From assembly GCA_025055335.1 (NCBI GenBank), contig JANWXJ010000159.1:1-34112 (forward strand): 34,112 nucleotides of DNA, written 5' to 3'. Position 1 is the first letter of the stretch; each line of letters starts with the position of its first letter. The notes beneath the pieces are model-generated. The model was given only the letters and a program-made list of their open reading frames with translations. It was not told where the DNA came from and did not search any database. This stretch comes from Acetobacteraceae bacterium. GTDB taxonomy: Bacteria; Pseudomonadota; Alphaproteobacteria; Acetobacterales; Acetobacteraceae. The translations under genes were made by a program, and so were the position numbers. This document shows, one piece after another, positions 24,114 to 31,752 of the stretch.

Positions 24114-24884
24114 ATGCCGGAACCCCGCCCGCGCGTCGCGCTCTTCGTCACCTGCCTTGTGGACCTGTTCCGCCCGACCGTGGGCTTCGCCGCCATCCGG
24201 CTGCTCGAGCAGGCCGGCTGCGAGGTGGCGGTGCCCATGGCGCAGACCTGCTGCGGCCAGCCCGCCTTCAACAGCGGCGACCGCGCGACCGCGCGCGACC
24301 TCGCCCGCCGCGTGGTGGACGCCTTCCTGCCCTACGACTTCACCGTGGTGCCCTCGGGCTCCTGCGGCGGCATGATCGCCCGCCATATCCCGACGCTGTT
24401 CGAGGACGATCCCGCCTATCGCGGCAAGGCGGAGCGCCTTGCGGCCAAGACGCATGAGCTCGTCTCCTTCCTGCGCGACGTGCGGGGGATGGAGCGCGTG
24501 GAGGCCGCCTATCACGGCACCGCCACCTACCACGATTCCTGCTCCGGCCTGCGCGAGATGGGGGTGAAGGCGCAGCCGCGCGCGCTGCTTGCCAGCGTCG
24601 CCGGGCTCTCGCTTGTCGAGATGGCCGAACCCGAGACCTGCTGCGGCTTCGGCGGCACCTTCTGCGTGAAATACCCCGAGATCAGCCTGCGCATGGCAAG
24701 CGACAAGACGAAGGACATCGCCTCGACCGGGGCCGACACGCTGCTGGCCGGGGACATGGGGTGCCTCCTCAACATCGCCGGGCGCCTGAGGCGCGAAGGC
24801 AGCACGGTGAGGGTGCGGCACGTCGCGGAGGTGCTGGCCGGCATGACGGACAGCGTGCCGCCGATCGGCGCGGCGCGGGAGTGA
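24114..24884 (+). CDS. lutA: L-lactate oxidation complex subunit LutA (Fe-S binding, CCG domains)
   Basis: A 256-residue cytoplasmic protein with two cysteine-rich CCG domains, as in LutA/YkgE and GlpC/HdrB proteins. The first has C46-C47 (QTCCGQPAFNSGD) and C84 (GSCGGM). The second has C143 (HDSCSGLREMG), C176-C177 (ETCCGFGGTF) and C184. These cysteines bind an Fe-S cluster in the lactate-utilisation complex that oxidises L-lactate to pyruvate. FVTCLVDLFRPTVGFA is the typical start. It is followed by lutB after 4 nt. No LutP/LldP permease or LutR regulator is visible next to it. Confidence 0.93.
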   Translation: MPEPRPRVALFVTCLVDLFRPTVGFAAIRLLEQAGCEVAVPMAQTCCGQPAFNSGDRATARDLARRVVDAFLPYDFTVVPSGSCGGMIARHIPTLFEDDPAYRGKAERLAAKTHELVSFLRDVRGMERVEAAYHGTATYHDSCSGLREMGVKAQPRALLASVAGLSLVEMAEPETCCGFGGTFCVKYPEISLRMASDKTKDIASTGADTLLAGDMGCLLNIAGRLRREGSTVRVRHVAEVLAGMTDSVPPIGAARE

Positions 24885-24888
24885 CGCG

Positions 24889-26319
24889 ATGGTCCACCTC
24901 ACCTCCCCCGCCTTCAAGGCGAATGCCGCGCGCGCCCTCTCGGATGCCGGGCTGCAGAAGGCGCTGGCGCGCTCGAAGCCGCAGTTCCAGGCCAAGCGCG
25001 CCAAGGCCGCCGCCGGCCTGCCCGAGTTCGAGGCGCTGCGCGACATCGCGCGCGACATCAAGAACCACACCCTCGCCCATCTCGACTTCTACCTCGAGGA
25101 CTACGCGGCGAAGGTGGAGGCCGCCGGCGGCACGGTGCACTGGTGCGCAACCGCCGAGGACGCCCGCGCCGCGGTGCTGCGGATCTGCCGCGCCGCCGGC
25201 GCACGCACCGTCACCAAGGGCAAGTCCATGATCTCGGAGGAGATCGGGATCAACGAGCATCTGGAGGCGCACGGCATCACCCCGGTCGAGACCGACCTCG
25301 GCGAATACATCCTGCAGCTCCGGCGCGAGCCGCCCTCGCACATCATCGGCCCGGCCTTCCACCTGAACCGCGAGGACTGGGAGAAATCCTTCCGCGAGAG
25401 CCACACCGACCTCCCGCCCGACCGCGAGTTCCGCGAACGCCGCGACATCCTGGCGGAAGCCCGCACCCTGCTGCGGCAGAAGTTCCTCGCCGCCGATGTC
25501 GGCATCACGGGGGCCAACTTCCTGATCGCGGAAACCGGCAGCAGCGTCATCGTCACCAACGAGGGCAACGGGGACCTGACGCAGACCCTGCCGCGCGTGC
25601 ACATCGTGCTCGCCTCGATCGAGAAGGTGGTGCCGACGCTCGAGGACGCCTGCGTGTTCCTCCGCCTGCTCGCCCGCAGCGCGACGGGGCAGGACTTCTC
25701 CGTCTACACCACCTTCTCGACCGGAATCCGGCGCGAGACCGACCTCGACGGCCCGCACGAATACCATGTGGTGCTGCTCGACAACGGCCGCTCCAACATG
25801 GTCGGCACGCCGTTCCAGGACATGCTGCGCTGCATCCGCTGCGCCGCCTGCATGAACCACTGCCCAGTCTACCAGTCGGTCGGCGGCCATGCCTATGGCT
25901 GGGTCTATCCGGGGCCGATGGGCAGCGTGCTGACGCCCACACTGGTCGGGGTGGAGAAGGCCGGGCATCTTCCCAACGCCTCCACCTTCTGCGGGAAGTG
26001 CGAAAGCGTCTGCCCGGTGAAGATCCCGCTGCCGAAGCTGATGCGCCACTGGCGCGAACGCGAGTTCGAACGCCACCTGACGCCCGCCACGACCCGCTTC
26101 GGCCTGCGCTTCTGGGCCTGGTTCGCAAGGCGCCCAACACTCTACCGCTGGGCCACGCGCGCGGCGATGGCAACGCTCGGCTGGGCGGGGCGCAAGCGCG
26201 GCGCCTTCGCCGCCCTGCCTCTTGCCGGCGGCTGGACCGCCGGGCGCGACCTGCCGGCCCCGGAAGGGGATACCTTCATGGCCCGCTACGCGCGGCAGCG
26301 GCGGGAGGTGCGGCGATGA
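24889..26319 (+). CDS. lutB: L-lactate oxidation complex subunit LutB (LUD domain plus 4Fe-4S ferredoxin)
   Basis: A 476-residue iron-sulfur protein. The N-terminal LUD domain (about 60-300) carries TVTKGKSMISEEIGINEHL and ETGSSVIVTNEGNGDL. Two 4Fe-4S motifs follow: CIRCAACMNHCP (C315, C318, C321, C325) and CGKCESVCPVKIP (C368, C371, C375). A C-terminal LutB domain follows with FGLRFWAWFARRP. The normal length and intact cysteines indicate a functional protein. Start ATG 24889 is 4 nt after lutA; the stop overlaps the lutC start (ATGA). It probably passes electrons from lactate to the respiratory chain together with LutA and LutC. Confidence 0.95.
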   Translation: MVHLTSPAFKANAARALSDAGLQKALARSKPQFQAKRAKAAAGLPEFEALRDIARDIKNHTLAHLDFYLEDYAAKVEAAGGTVHWCATAEDARAAVLRICRAAGARTVTKGKSMISEEIGINEHLEAHGITPVETDLGEYILQLRREPPSHIIGPAFHLNREDWEKSFRESHTDLPPDREFRERRDILAEARTLLRQKFLAADVGITGANFLIAETGSSVIVTNEGNGDLTQTLPRVHIVLASIEKVVPTLEDACVFLRLLARSATGQDFSVYTTFSTGIRRETDLDGPHEYHVVLLDNGRSNMVGTPFQDMLRCIRCAACMNHCPVYQSVGGHAYGWVYPGPMGSVLTPTLVGVEKAGHLPNASTFCGKCESVCPVKIPLPKLMRHWREREFERHLTPATTRFGLRFWAWFARRPTLYRWATRAAMATLGWAGRKRGAFAALPLAGGWTAGRDLPAPEGDTFMARYARQRREVRR

Positions 26320-27017
26320 GCCGCGAGGCCATCCTTTCCGCCATCCGCCGGGGCCTCAGGCGCGGCCCGCTGCCGCCCGACCAGGCGGCGATGCTGCGGG
26401 GCCGCATCGCCGCGCATCCGCGCCACCTGATCCCGGCCCGCTCGCGCCTGCCGCGCGCCGAACAGGTTGCGCTGTTCGTCCGCAACGTCGAGAAGGAGTT
26501 CGGCACCGTCGCCCGGCTGCCGGATCCTTCCGCCGTGCCGGGTGCGATCGCCGAGTATCTCGCGCGGCAGAACCTGCCGCCCGCCCTCGTCGCCGCGCCG
26601 CATCCCGACATCGCCGCCCTGCCCTGGGCCGACCACCCGCTGCTGCAGGTGGAACACCGCGCCGCGCGCGAGGGGGATGCCGTCTCCCTCCAGCACGCCT
26701 TCGCCGGCATCGCCGAGACCGGCACGCTGATGTTCCCCTCCGCCCGCGAACGCCCGACCACGCTGAACCTCCTGCCCGAGACGGAGATCGTGCTGCTGCG
26801 CGCCTCCCGCATCGTCGGGGCGTACGAGGAGGCGTGGGACCTGCTGCGGGCCGAGAACCGCGACGGCCGCACGGGCGGCTTCATGCCGCGCAACGTCATG
26901 CTGGTCACGGGCCCCTCGAGGAGTGCGGACATCGAGCAGACCCTGGAACTCGGCGCCCATGGCCCGCGCCGGCTGCATGTGCTGCTGGTCGAGGACGATC
27001 CCTCGGCCCGCGCCTGA
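26316..27017 (+). CDS. lutC: Lactate utilization protein LutC (LUD domain)
   Basis: A 233-residue LUD-domain protein, third subunit of the lactate oxidation complex. It starts MSREAILSAIRRGL, and the core motifs are HAFAGIAETGTLMFPS and the C-terminal VTGPSRSADIEQTLELGAHG followed by LHVLLVED. The track ORF (25143) reads out of frame through lutB; ATG 26316 overlaps the lutB stop by 4 nt and has GGGAGG upstream. smr begins 3 nt after its stop, so lut genes and smr probably share a transcript. Confidence 0.93.
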   Translation: MSREAILSAIRRGLRRGPLPPDQAAMLRGRIAAHPRHLIPARSRLPRAEQVALFVRNVEKEFGTVARLPDPSAVPGAIAEYLARQNLPPALVAAPHPDIAALPWADHPLLQVEHRAAREGDAVSLQHAFAGIAETGTLMFPSARERPTTLNLLPETEIVLLRASRIVGAYEEAWDLLRAENRDGRTGGFMPRNVMLVTGPSRSADIEQTLELGAHGPRRLHVLLVEDDPSARA

Positions 27018-27020
27018 GCC

Positions 27021-27548
27021 ATGAGGCGGCGCGAGCTCTCGCCCGAGGAGCGCGCCTTCTGGCAGGACTGGGCGCGCCGCGCCGGGGTGGTGCCGCTTGC
27101 CGGGCCGCTGCCGCCTGAACCGCCCCCCGCCGCAGCTGCCCCCGCAGCCGCAGCGCCCGCGGCACCCGTACCGCCCCCGCGCCCCGCCCCGCCGCTGCCA
27201 CCCGCCGAGATCGTGATCGGCGTGCAGCCGGCGGGCCTTGATGCGAAGCGCTGGACGGCGCTGCGGCGCGGGCGGCTCCGCCCCGAACGCACGCTCGATC
27301 TGCACGGCATGCGCGCGGCCGAGGCGCATGCCGCCGTGCGCGCCTTCGTCCCGCTGGCGCAGGAGGCCGGGTTCCGCTGCATCGCCATCGTCACCGGCAA
27401 GGGCTCCTCGGCCGAGGGGGGCGTGCTGCGGCGGGAGCTGCCGCACTGGCTCAACGCGCCGGATCTCCGCCCGCGCATCCTCGCCGCCGCCCACCCGCAC
27501 GCGGCCAACACCGGGGCGGTGCACCTCCTGCTGCGGCGGCGCGGATGA
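27021..27548 (+). CDS. Smr/MutS2 C-terminal domain protein
   Basis: A 175-residue stand-alone Smr-domain protein. Residues 1-30 form a charged helix (SPEERAFWQDWARRAG). Residues 31-62 are an Ala/Pro low-complexity linker. The Smr domain (about 88-175) has LDLHGMRAAEAHAAVRAFV, the IVTGKGSS loop and a terminal GAVHLLLRR. Smr domains are nucleases or nucleic-acid binders, and LDLHG and TGKG are the proposed active-site motifs. In alphaproteobacteria this gene usually follows mltA directly; here lutABC lies between them. Its stop overlaps the next gene by 4 nt (ATGA). Confidence 0.92.
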   Translation: MRRRELSPEERAFWQDWARRAGVVPLAGPLPPEPPPAAAAPAAAAPAAPVPPPRPAPPLPPAEIVIGVQPAGLDAKRWTALRRGRLRPERTLDLHGMRAAEAHAAVRAFVPLAQEAGFRCIAIVTGKGSSAEGGVLRRELPHWLNAPDLRPRILAAAHPHAANTGAVHLLLRRRG

Positions 27549-27898
27549 CGCCCTTCGGCGCGAGGCTGCGCGCGTTGCGCGAGGCGCGCGGCGTCACGCT
27601 CTCCGAACTCGCGGCGGCGCTGCAGGTCTCGGCCGCCTATCTCTCGGCACTCGAACACGGGCACCGCGGGCGCCCCTCGGCCGGGCTCGTGCACCAGGTG
27701 AACGAGTTCTTCGGCCTGATCTGGGACGAGGCGGAGGAGCTTTCCCGCCTTGCGCGCGAAAGCCACCCGCGCCCCACCCTCGACGCCTCGGGCCTCAGCC
27801 CCGAGGCGACCGCCCTCGCCAACCGCCTCGCGCGGGCCTTCCGCAGCCTCACCCCGGCGCAGATCGCCCGCATCAACGCCGTGCTGGACGAGGGCTGA
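27545..27898 (+). CDS. Small XRE-family helix-turn-helix regulator
   Basis: A 117-residue protein. Residues 3-60 are a Cro/cI-type helix-turn-helix: FGARLRALREARGVTLSELA, then LQVSAAYLSALEHGHRGRPS with the recognition helix at about 29-38. The C-terminal half is a helical segment (LSPEATALANRLARAF and SLTPAQIARINAVLDE) that may dimerise. It is translationally coupled to smr by a 4-nt overlap, the arrangement seen in other alphaproteobacteria, so it belongs to that unit. Its target is unknown; the repeats just downstream, ahead of the PepSY gene, are one possibility. Confidence 0.9.
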   Translation: MTPFGARLRALREARGVTLSELAAALQVSAAYLSALEHGHRGRPSAGLVHQVNEFFGLIWDEAEELSRLARESHPRPTLDASGLSPEATALANRLARAFRSLTPAQIARINAVLDEG

Positions 27899-27930
27899 GT
27901 CGCGGGAGGCGACGACATTTCCTCGCGCTC

Positions 27931-27972
27931 CGCAACGCTTCGCAACGGCGGGCCGTGGCATGTTCGGCCCGC
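27931..27972. promoter_or_regulatory. Direct and inverted repeats upstream of the PepSY gene
   Basis: CGCAACG occurs twice with a 10-bp period (27931-27937 and 27941-27947), so both copies lie on one face of the helix. An 8-bp perfect inverted repeat with a 9-nt loop follows, GCGGGCCG...CGGCCCGC (27948-27972). The hairpin could end the smr-XRE transcript or act as an operator; no T tract is present. Confidence 0.4.
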
Positions 27973-27996
27973 TTCCCGCCGACGGAGCGACACCGG

Positions 27997-28902
27997 ATGA
28001 CCCCCTTCCTCCTCAAGCTGCACCGCTGGATCGCGCTCCTCTTCGCGCTGCCGCTCGCCGCCGTCATCCTCTCGGGCCTCGTGCTCTCCTTCGAGCCGGC
28101 GCTGAAGGCCGCCGCGCCCCCCGGCAGCGTGACGGAGGCGCGGCTTCTCGCCGTGCTCGACGCCGCCGGGCCTCAGGCCGCCCGCGCGGCGCTGTTCGTG
28201 CGCGGCTACGAGGGCACGGCGACCGTCGGCGGCCGCGGCCGCGCCGCCACCTTCGATCTCGCCACCGCCGGACCGGCCCAGCCAGGCCCGCTGGCGGCGG
28301 CATTCCGCACCGCCCGGCAGCTGCACGAGACGCTGCTGCTCGATCTCGGCTGGCTCGTCACGGCAAGCACCGTCGCGCTGCTCCTGCTGCTGCCGCTCGG
28401 GCTGCTGCTGGGTTGGGAACGCCCGTCCAACACGCTGCGCGGCTGGCATCGCGCATCGGGCTGGTTCGCCCTGCCGCTGCTCGTGGCAAGCCCGGCCACG
28501 GGGCTGATGCTCGCCCTCGGCCTCGGCTTCAGCCCGGGCGCGCCGCCGCAGGCGCAGGGCCCCGCGCCGACGACGCGCGAGGTGGTGCGGATGGTGGCGG
28601 AACGCCACGACCTCTCCGGCCTCGACTGGATACGCCCGGTCGGCGGAAGGCCGCTCGTGCGCCTGCTGGACGAGACCGGCACCACCCGCATCTACCGCGC
28701 CACCGCCGAGGGTCTCGTTCCCCAGCCGCGGCCCTGGGTGCGCATCCTGCACGAGGGGACTTGGCTCGGCCTTGCCGGATCGGTGGTGAACCTCGTGGTC
28801 TCGCTGGTGCTGGCCGGGCTGCTGGCCACCGGTGTCCTGCTGTGGGGGCGGCGGGCGCTGCGCCGGGCGTTTCGCCAGAACCGCCGCCCGGCCGCGGCCT
28901 GA
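27997..28902 (+). CDS. PepSY-associated transmembrane protein
   Basis: A 301-residue inner-membrane protein of the PepSY-TM family, relatives of which occur with TonB-dependent siderophore uptake and act as reductases or accessory factors. The first segment is LLKLHRWIALLFALPLAAVILSG, with the typical LHRW start. A periplasmic region follows, then a helix (WLVTASTVALLLLLPLGLLLG), the phrase LRGWHRASGWFALPLLVASPATGL, and a final helix before the basic C-terminus. The paired H-W motifs (LHRW, GWHR) may bind haem or metal, which is inference. The ATG at 27997 is the start at the LHRW helix. No siderophore receptor is nearby. It ends 4 bp from the convergent maf stop. Confidence 0.85.
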   Translation: MTPFLLKLHRWIALLFALPLAAVILSGLVLSFEPALKAAAPPGSVTEARLLAVLDAAGPQAARAALFVRGYEGTATVGGRGRAATFDLATAGPAQPGPLAAAFRTARQLHETLLLDLGWLVTASTVALLLLLPLGLLLGWERPSNTLRGWHRASGWFALPLLVASPATGLMLALGLGFSPGAPPQAQGPAPTTREVVRMVAERHDLSGLDWIRPVGGRPLVRLLDETGTTRIYRATAEGLVPQPRPWVRILHEGTWLGLAGSVVNLVVSLVLAGLLATGVLLWGRRALRRAFRQNRRPAAA

Positions 28903-28906
28903 GGCC

Positions 28907-29518
28907 TCAGTCCGACAGCACCCCGTGCTGCCGCAGGAAGCCGAGGAGGGGCAGCATCGGCAGGCCGAGGATCCCGGTATGCTCGCCCTCGATCCGGCGG
29001 AACAGCCTAAGGCCGAGCCCCTCCACCCGGTAGGCGCCGACCGAGCGCGTCACCGCCTCGCCCTCGGCGGCGACATACTCGGCGATCACTTCCGGCTGCA
29101 GCGCGCGCATGGCAAGCCGCGGCGCCGCCACATGCTGCCAGACGCGCAGGCCGCCGCGGTGGCAGACCACGGCCGTCACCAGCTCATGCACCCGGCCCGA
29201 GAGCCGGGCGAGCTGCGCCTCGGCCGCGCGCGCATCCGCCGGCTTGTCGAACCATTCCCCCTCGCACACCAGAAGCTGGTCGGCGCCGATCACCAGCGCC
29301 TCCGGATGGCGGCGGGAGATCCGCTCGGCCTTCGCCTCCGCGAGCATCACCGCCGCATCCCGCGGCGGGATGGCTTCCGCCTTCGCCGCCTGCTTGATTG
29401 CGGCCTCGTCCACCGCGGGCGGCATCACCGTGAAGGCAAGGCCCGCCGCGCGCAGCAGCGCCGCCCGGGTCGCCGAGCCGGAGGCGAGGATCAGCGGCGG
29501 ATCTGCGGCCTGCCTCAC
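28907..29518 (-). CDS. Maf-family nucleoside triphosphate pyrophosphatase
   Basis: A 203-residue house-cleaning pyrophosphatase that hydrolyses non-canonical or excess nucleoside triphosphates to monophosphates. The N-terminus [18 protein letters not shown] is the Maf phosphate-binding motif; SATR replaces the more common SPRR. The catalytic aspartate is D80 in [16 protein letters not shown]. The C-terminal half has [24 protein letters not shown]. It starts at GTG 29518, overlapping the ppsR stop by 4 nt (GTGA). The ppsR-maf pair is conserved next to hemE in alphaproteobacteria, but the usual following aroE, coaE and dnaQ genes are absent here. The substrate class (dTTP/UTP or m7GTP) is not resolved. 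Confidence 0.92.
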   Translation of the reverse strand: MRQAADPPLILASGSATRAALLRAAGLAFTVMPPAVDEAAIKQAAKAEAIPPRDAAVMLAEAKAERISRRHPEALVIGADQLLVCEGEWFDKPADARAAEAQLARLSGRVHELVTAVVCHRGGLRVWQHVAAPRLAMRALQPEVIAEYVAAEGEAVTRSVGAYRVEGLGLRLFRRIEGEHTGILGLPMLPLLGFLRQHGVLSD

Positions 29519-30357
29519 GGCTGTGCCTTCCTGCGCAGGTGCCAGCGGTCCATGATCTGCAGGATGGTCGCGGCCGTCTCCTCGATCGAGCGTCGCGTCA
29601 CGTCCACCACCGGCCAGCCGCGCGCGGCGCAGAGCCGCTTGGCGGCCAGGATCTCGGCCTGCACGGCCTCCGGGTCGATGTAGTCCGCGCGGTTCTGCCG
29701 CATGCCGTCGGCGCCGATCAGCTTCAGGCGGTGGCGGCGGATCTCGATCAGCGCATGGGCGTCGATCGTCAGGCCGATGATCGGGCAGGTCGCCTCGTCC
29801 AGCTCGCGCGGCAGATCAACCCCCGGGATGATCGGCACATTGGCCGCCTTCACCCCGCGGTTCGCGAGGTAGAAGCAGGTCGGCGTCTTGGAGGAGCGGG
29901 AGACGCCGACCAGCACCACATCCGCCTCGCGGATGCCGGCGGCGCCCTGGCCGTCGTCATGCGCCAGGACGAAATGCATCGCGTCTATGCGGCGGAAATA
30001 GTCTGCGTCCAGCACATGCTGGGCGGCCCGCTTCGGCTTCGCCTCCTCGCCGATCGCGCGCTGCAGCACCTCGAACACCGGATCGAGCACGGAGAGGCAT
30101 TCCACACCGAGCCGCCCGCAGGTCTCCTCGAGGGCGTGGCGCAGGCTGCGGTCCACCAGCGTGAACAGCACGGGCCCCGGCTCCGCCTCGAGCCCCTCCA
30201 GCACGCGGTCGAGCTGCAGGCGGGAGCGCACGAGGCTCCAGCGGTGGTGCACCACCTGATGGCCCTCGAACCGCGCAAGGCAGGCGCGTGCGATGGAGTT
30301 CAGCGTCTCGCCGGTGGAATCCGAGACGAGATGCAGGTTGATCGGGCGGGCGGCCAT
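29515..30357 (-). CDS. ppsR: Pyruvate,water dikinase regulatory protein (DUF299/RP001 family kinase-pyrophosphorylase)
   Basis: A 280-residue DUF299-family enzyme. Relatives phosphorylate with ADP, and dephosphorylate, a threonine of PEP synthase (PpsR) or pyruvate phosphate dikinase (PDRP). It begins [20 protein letters not shown], the diagnostic N-terminus, and contains the P-loop-like [10 protein letters not shown] at 151-160 and a typical [17 protein letters not shown]. Two ATGs (30366, 30357) are possible; 30357 is preferred because AGG lies 9 nt upstream. The same family member was called RP001 at the Rickettsia origin. It is divergent from hemE and overlaps maf. The target enzyme is not in the window. 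Confidence 0.93.
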   Translation of the reverse strand: MAARPINLHLVSDSTGETLNSIARACLARFEGHQVVHHRWSLVRSRLQLDRVLEGLEAEPGPVLFTLVDRSLRHALEETCGRLGVECLSVLDPVFEVLQRAIGEEAKPKRAAQHVLDADYFRRIDAMHFVLAHDDGQGAAGIREADVVLVGVSRSSKTPTCFYLANRGVKAANVPIIPGVDLPRELDEATCPIIGLTIDAHALIEIRRHRLKLIGADGMRQNRADYIDPEAVQAEILAAKRLCAARGWPVVDVTRRSIEETAATILQIMDRWHLRRKAQP

Positions 30358-30683
30358 CGCCGCCATCCTGCCGTGTCGCGCGGTTGTGGAGAAGCCTGGG
30401 GAAAAGACGTGCCGCCGCCGGCGCAAAAGCGGCCGAGCCGCGCCATACGCGGGTCGCCGCAGGTGTCGTGCCCCCCATGGCGTTGCTGCGGACAAGCGCC
30501 GCGACGGTCTGTGGAAAACCCTTCGGTGCCTCCGCCATTGCAAGCGAATCAACCGCCTGCCTGCGGACAGGCGGCGTGGATATCGCGTGCCGGCGCTGGG
30601 GATGGCCTGCGTCCACGGCTTCCACAGCCCCAACAACGACTCCCACCCTTTCAAGACTCCCTCTTTCGAGGAAGGATCGCGGC
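30358..30683. other. oriC: Candidate chromosomal replication origin (oriC) in the ppsR-hemE spacer
   Basis: This 326-bp divergent spacer is the longest gene-free stretch in the window and by hand count about one third A+T, more than the genes around it. Compared with the DnaA box TTATCCACA (TGTGGATAA on the other strand) I find TGTGGAGAA at 30385 (8/9), TGGGGAAAA at 30397 (7/9), TGCGGACAA at 30487 (7/9), TGTGGAAAA at 30510 (8/9), CGTGGATAT at 30575 (7/9) and TCCACA at 30621. Most share one orientation. An IHF-like AATCAACCGCCTG lies at 30547. CTGCGGACA is repeated at 30486 and 30561. No AT-rich unwinding element or CtrA site is obvious. The spacer must also hold the ppsR and hemE promoters; GAGGAAGGA at 30668 is the hemE ribosome-binding site. 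Confidence 0.5.
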
Positions 30684-31724
30684 ATGGATGCCCGATCGAA
30701 GCCCTTGCTGCGTGCCCTCTCCGGCGAACCGGTATGGCCGCCGCCCTTCTGGCTGATGCGGCAGGCCGGCCGCTACCTGCCGGAATACCGGCGCGTGCGG
30801 GCCGAGGTGCCGGATTTCGTCGCCCTCTGCACCGATCCGGCGCGGGCGGCGGAGGTCACGCTGCAGCCGCTCCGCCGCTACGGCATGGATGCCGCCATCC
30901 TGTTCTCCGACATCCTGATGGTGCCCTGGGCGCTCAAGCGGGATCTGCGCTTCGCCGAAGGGGAGGGCCCGCTGCTCGCGCCGCTCCGCACCATGGCCGA
31001 GGTGGAGGCGCTCGACGTCGGGGGCGTTGCCGCCGCCGCCCCGGTGTTCGAGACGGTCGCGCGCCTGGCCGAGGCGCTGCCGCGCGAGCATCCGGGGGCG
31101 GCCCTGATCGGCTTCGCCGGCGGCTGCTGGACGGTCGCCTGCTACATGGTGGAAGGCCGCGGCGGGGGCGAGTTCGCCGCCGCGCGCCGCATGGCGCATG
31201 CCGAACCCGGGCTGTTCGCCGCGCTGATGGAGCGGCTCGAGCAGGCCACCATCCGCTACCTCGCGGCCCAGGCCAAGGCCGGGGCCGAGGCGCTGATGAT
31301 CTTCGATTCCTGGGCCGGGCTGCTGTCCCCGCAGGGCTTCCGCCGCTGGGTGATCGGCCCGACGGCGCGGATCCGCGCCGCGCTGAAGGAGCTCGTGCCC
31401 GAGGTGCCGGTGATCGGCTTCCCGAGGCTTTCCGGCCCCCTGATCGCGGAGTATGCGCGCGAGACGGGGGTGGAGGCGGTGGCGATGGACACCGGCCTCG
31501 ATCCCGCCTGGGCGAGGGATGCGGTGCCGCCCTGGGTGGCGCTGCAGGGCAACCTCGATCCGATGGCGCTCGTGGCCGGTGGCGAGGGGATGATGCGCGA
31601 GGTGGAGGCGATCCTCGGCGCCCTGCGCGGCCGGCCCTTCGTGTTCAACCTCGGCCACGGCGTCGTGCCGCCGACGCCGCCCGAGCATGTGGCGGCGCTG
31701 GCGGCGCGGCTGCGCCAAGGCTGA
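30684..31724 (+). CDS. hemE: Uroporphyrinogen decarboxylase
   Basis: A 346-residue cytoplasmic enzyme that removes four carboxyl groups from uroporphyrinogen III to give coproporphyrinogen III in haem and bacteriochlorophyll synthesis. The active-site signature [17 protein letters not shown] is at residues 20-36, and the substrate-binding [11 protein letters not shown] near residue 74 contains the catalytic aspartate. [34 protein letters not shown] and [16 protein letters not shown] complete the family pattern. ATG 30684 follows a strong GAGGAAGGA; the track's 30384 start lies in the origin-like spacer. It converges on the SLBB gene with a 28-bp gap. Confidence 0.97.
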   Translation: MDARSKPLLRALSGEPVWPPPFWLMRQAGRYLPEYRRVRAEVPDFVALCTDPARAAEVTLQPLRRYGMDAAILFSDILMVPWALKRDLRFAEGEGPLLAPLRTMAEVEALDVGGVAAAAPVFETVARLAEALPREHPGAALIGFAGGCWTVACYMVEGRGGGEFAAARRMAHAEPGLFAALMERLEQATIRYLAAQAKAGAEALMIFDSWAGLLSPQGFRRWVIGPTARIRAALKELVPEVPVIGFPRLSGPLIAEYARETGVEAVAMDTGLDPAWARDAVPPWVALQGNLDPMALVAGGEGMMREVEAILGALRGRPFVFNLGHGVVPPTPPEHVAALAARLRQG

Positions 31725-31752
31725 GGCCGGGCGGCATCCGGGACCGGTGCGG

